A stretch of 5,475 nucleotides of DNA from Flavobacteriales bacterium (lineage in GTDB: Bacteria; Bacteroidota; Bacteroidia; Flavobacteriales; Flavobacteriaceae), in the NCBI GenBank assembly GCA_003229235.1, contig QIIH01000230.1, positions 1 through 5,475 on the forward strand, in the 5' to 3' direction. The stretch's first letter is position 1, and the number at the start of each line of letters is the position of its first letter. Of the stretch, positions 5,400-5,475 are shown piece after piece. Made by a program: the position numbers and the translations under genes. The notes beneath the pieces are model-generated. The model was not told the DNA's origin, ran no database searches, and saw only the letters and a list, made by a program, of their open reading frames with translations.

Positions 5400-5475
5400 C
5401 GAAAAAAACATACTTAATAGATTCTACTTTGTGGCTGGTGGACTGTTTGTTTTTGCCATACTTATTACGATTCAA
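5389..5475 (+). CDS. ftsI: Penicillin-binding protein FtsI (PBP3), N-terminal fragment
   Basis: This frame runs off the window end and shows only the first 29 residues, starting MAVNEKNILNRFYFVAGG and continuing into a hydrophobic stretch (about 12-28). That is the short cytoplasmic head and single membrane anchor of a class B penicillin-binding protein, the septal peptidoglycan transpeptidase. The catalytic domain lies outside the window, so the call relies on the N-terminal sequence and gene order after ftsL. The ATG at 5389 overlaps the ftsL end by 11 bases in another frame, indicating coupling in the dcw operon. Confidence 0.85.
   Translation, partial: MAVNEKNILNRFYFVAGGLFVFAILITIQ

Overview
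The window looks like a chromosomal segment of a Bacteroidota bacterium, most likely a flavobacterium. The division-cluster proteins (MraZ, RsmH, FtsL-like, FtsI start) read like flavobacterial family members. Two start regions carry the Bacteroidota -7 promoter octamer of the form TAnnTTTG, and the genes lack clear Shine-Dalgarno sequences. These assignments come from remembered family patterns; no database search was run.

Bases 7-1120 are a complete IS30-family insertion sequence with perfect 21-bp terminal inverted repeats and one intact DDE transposase. Its left end holds a perfect 18-bp-stem hairpin. Read on the minus strand, this hairpin is followed by seven T and looks like an intrinsic terminator. 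Read on the plus strand, it contains a promoter-like octamer upstream of the transposase. The right end abuts the 3' part of a DinB-family gene whose first roughly 35-40 codons are missing. The six bases left of the element are too few to show the other half, and there is no obvious target-site duplication.

Bases 1495-1682 are non-coding. They hold a nested imperfect inverted repeat whose arms pair much better on the minus strand, because four of the plus-strand A-C mismatches become G-T/U wobbles there. Next come a small uncharacterised protein gene with a CxxC motif (1683-2063, plus) and a convergent minus-strand pair: an alpha/beta hydrolase gene followed by engB/ysxC. The stop codons of engB and the small gene overlap by four bases.

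A 274-base divergent intergenic region (3438-3711) separates the hydrolase-engB operon from the start of the division and cell-wall (dcw) cluster. It carries an exact TATATTTG octamer for each direction. On the mraZ side it also has a four-copy GTGGTAAAWM repeat array, three copies in tandem at 10-bp spacing plus one 21 bp further upstream, which is the expected MraZ operator. The dcw genes mraZ, rsmH, an ftsL-like gene and ftsI (cut by the window end) follow with overlaps or a 4-nt gap, so they are probably one transcript under MraZ autoregulation.

Most of the window is conserved housekeeping sequence. The accessory signal lies in the left 1.7 kb: the IS, the broken DinB gene and the structured intergenic repeat. 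I do not see strong evidence for a wholly new system. The items most worth checking are the IS left-end hairpin, the strand-asymmetric repeat at 1568-1675 and the MraZ operator layout.
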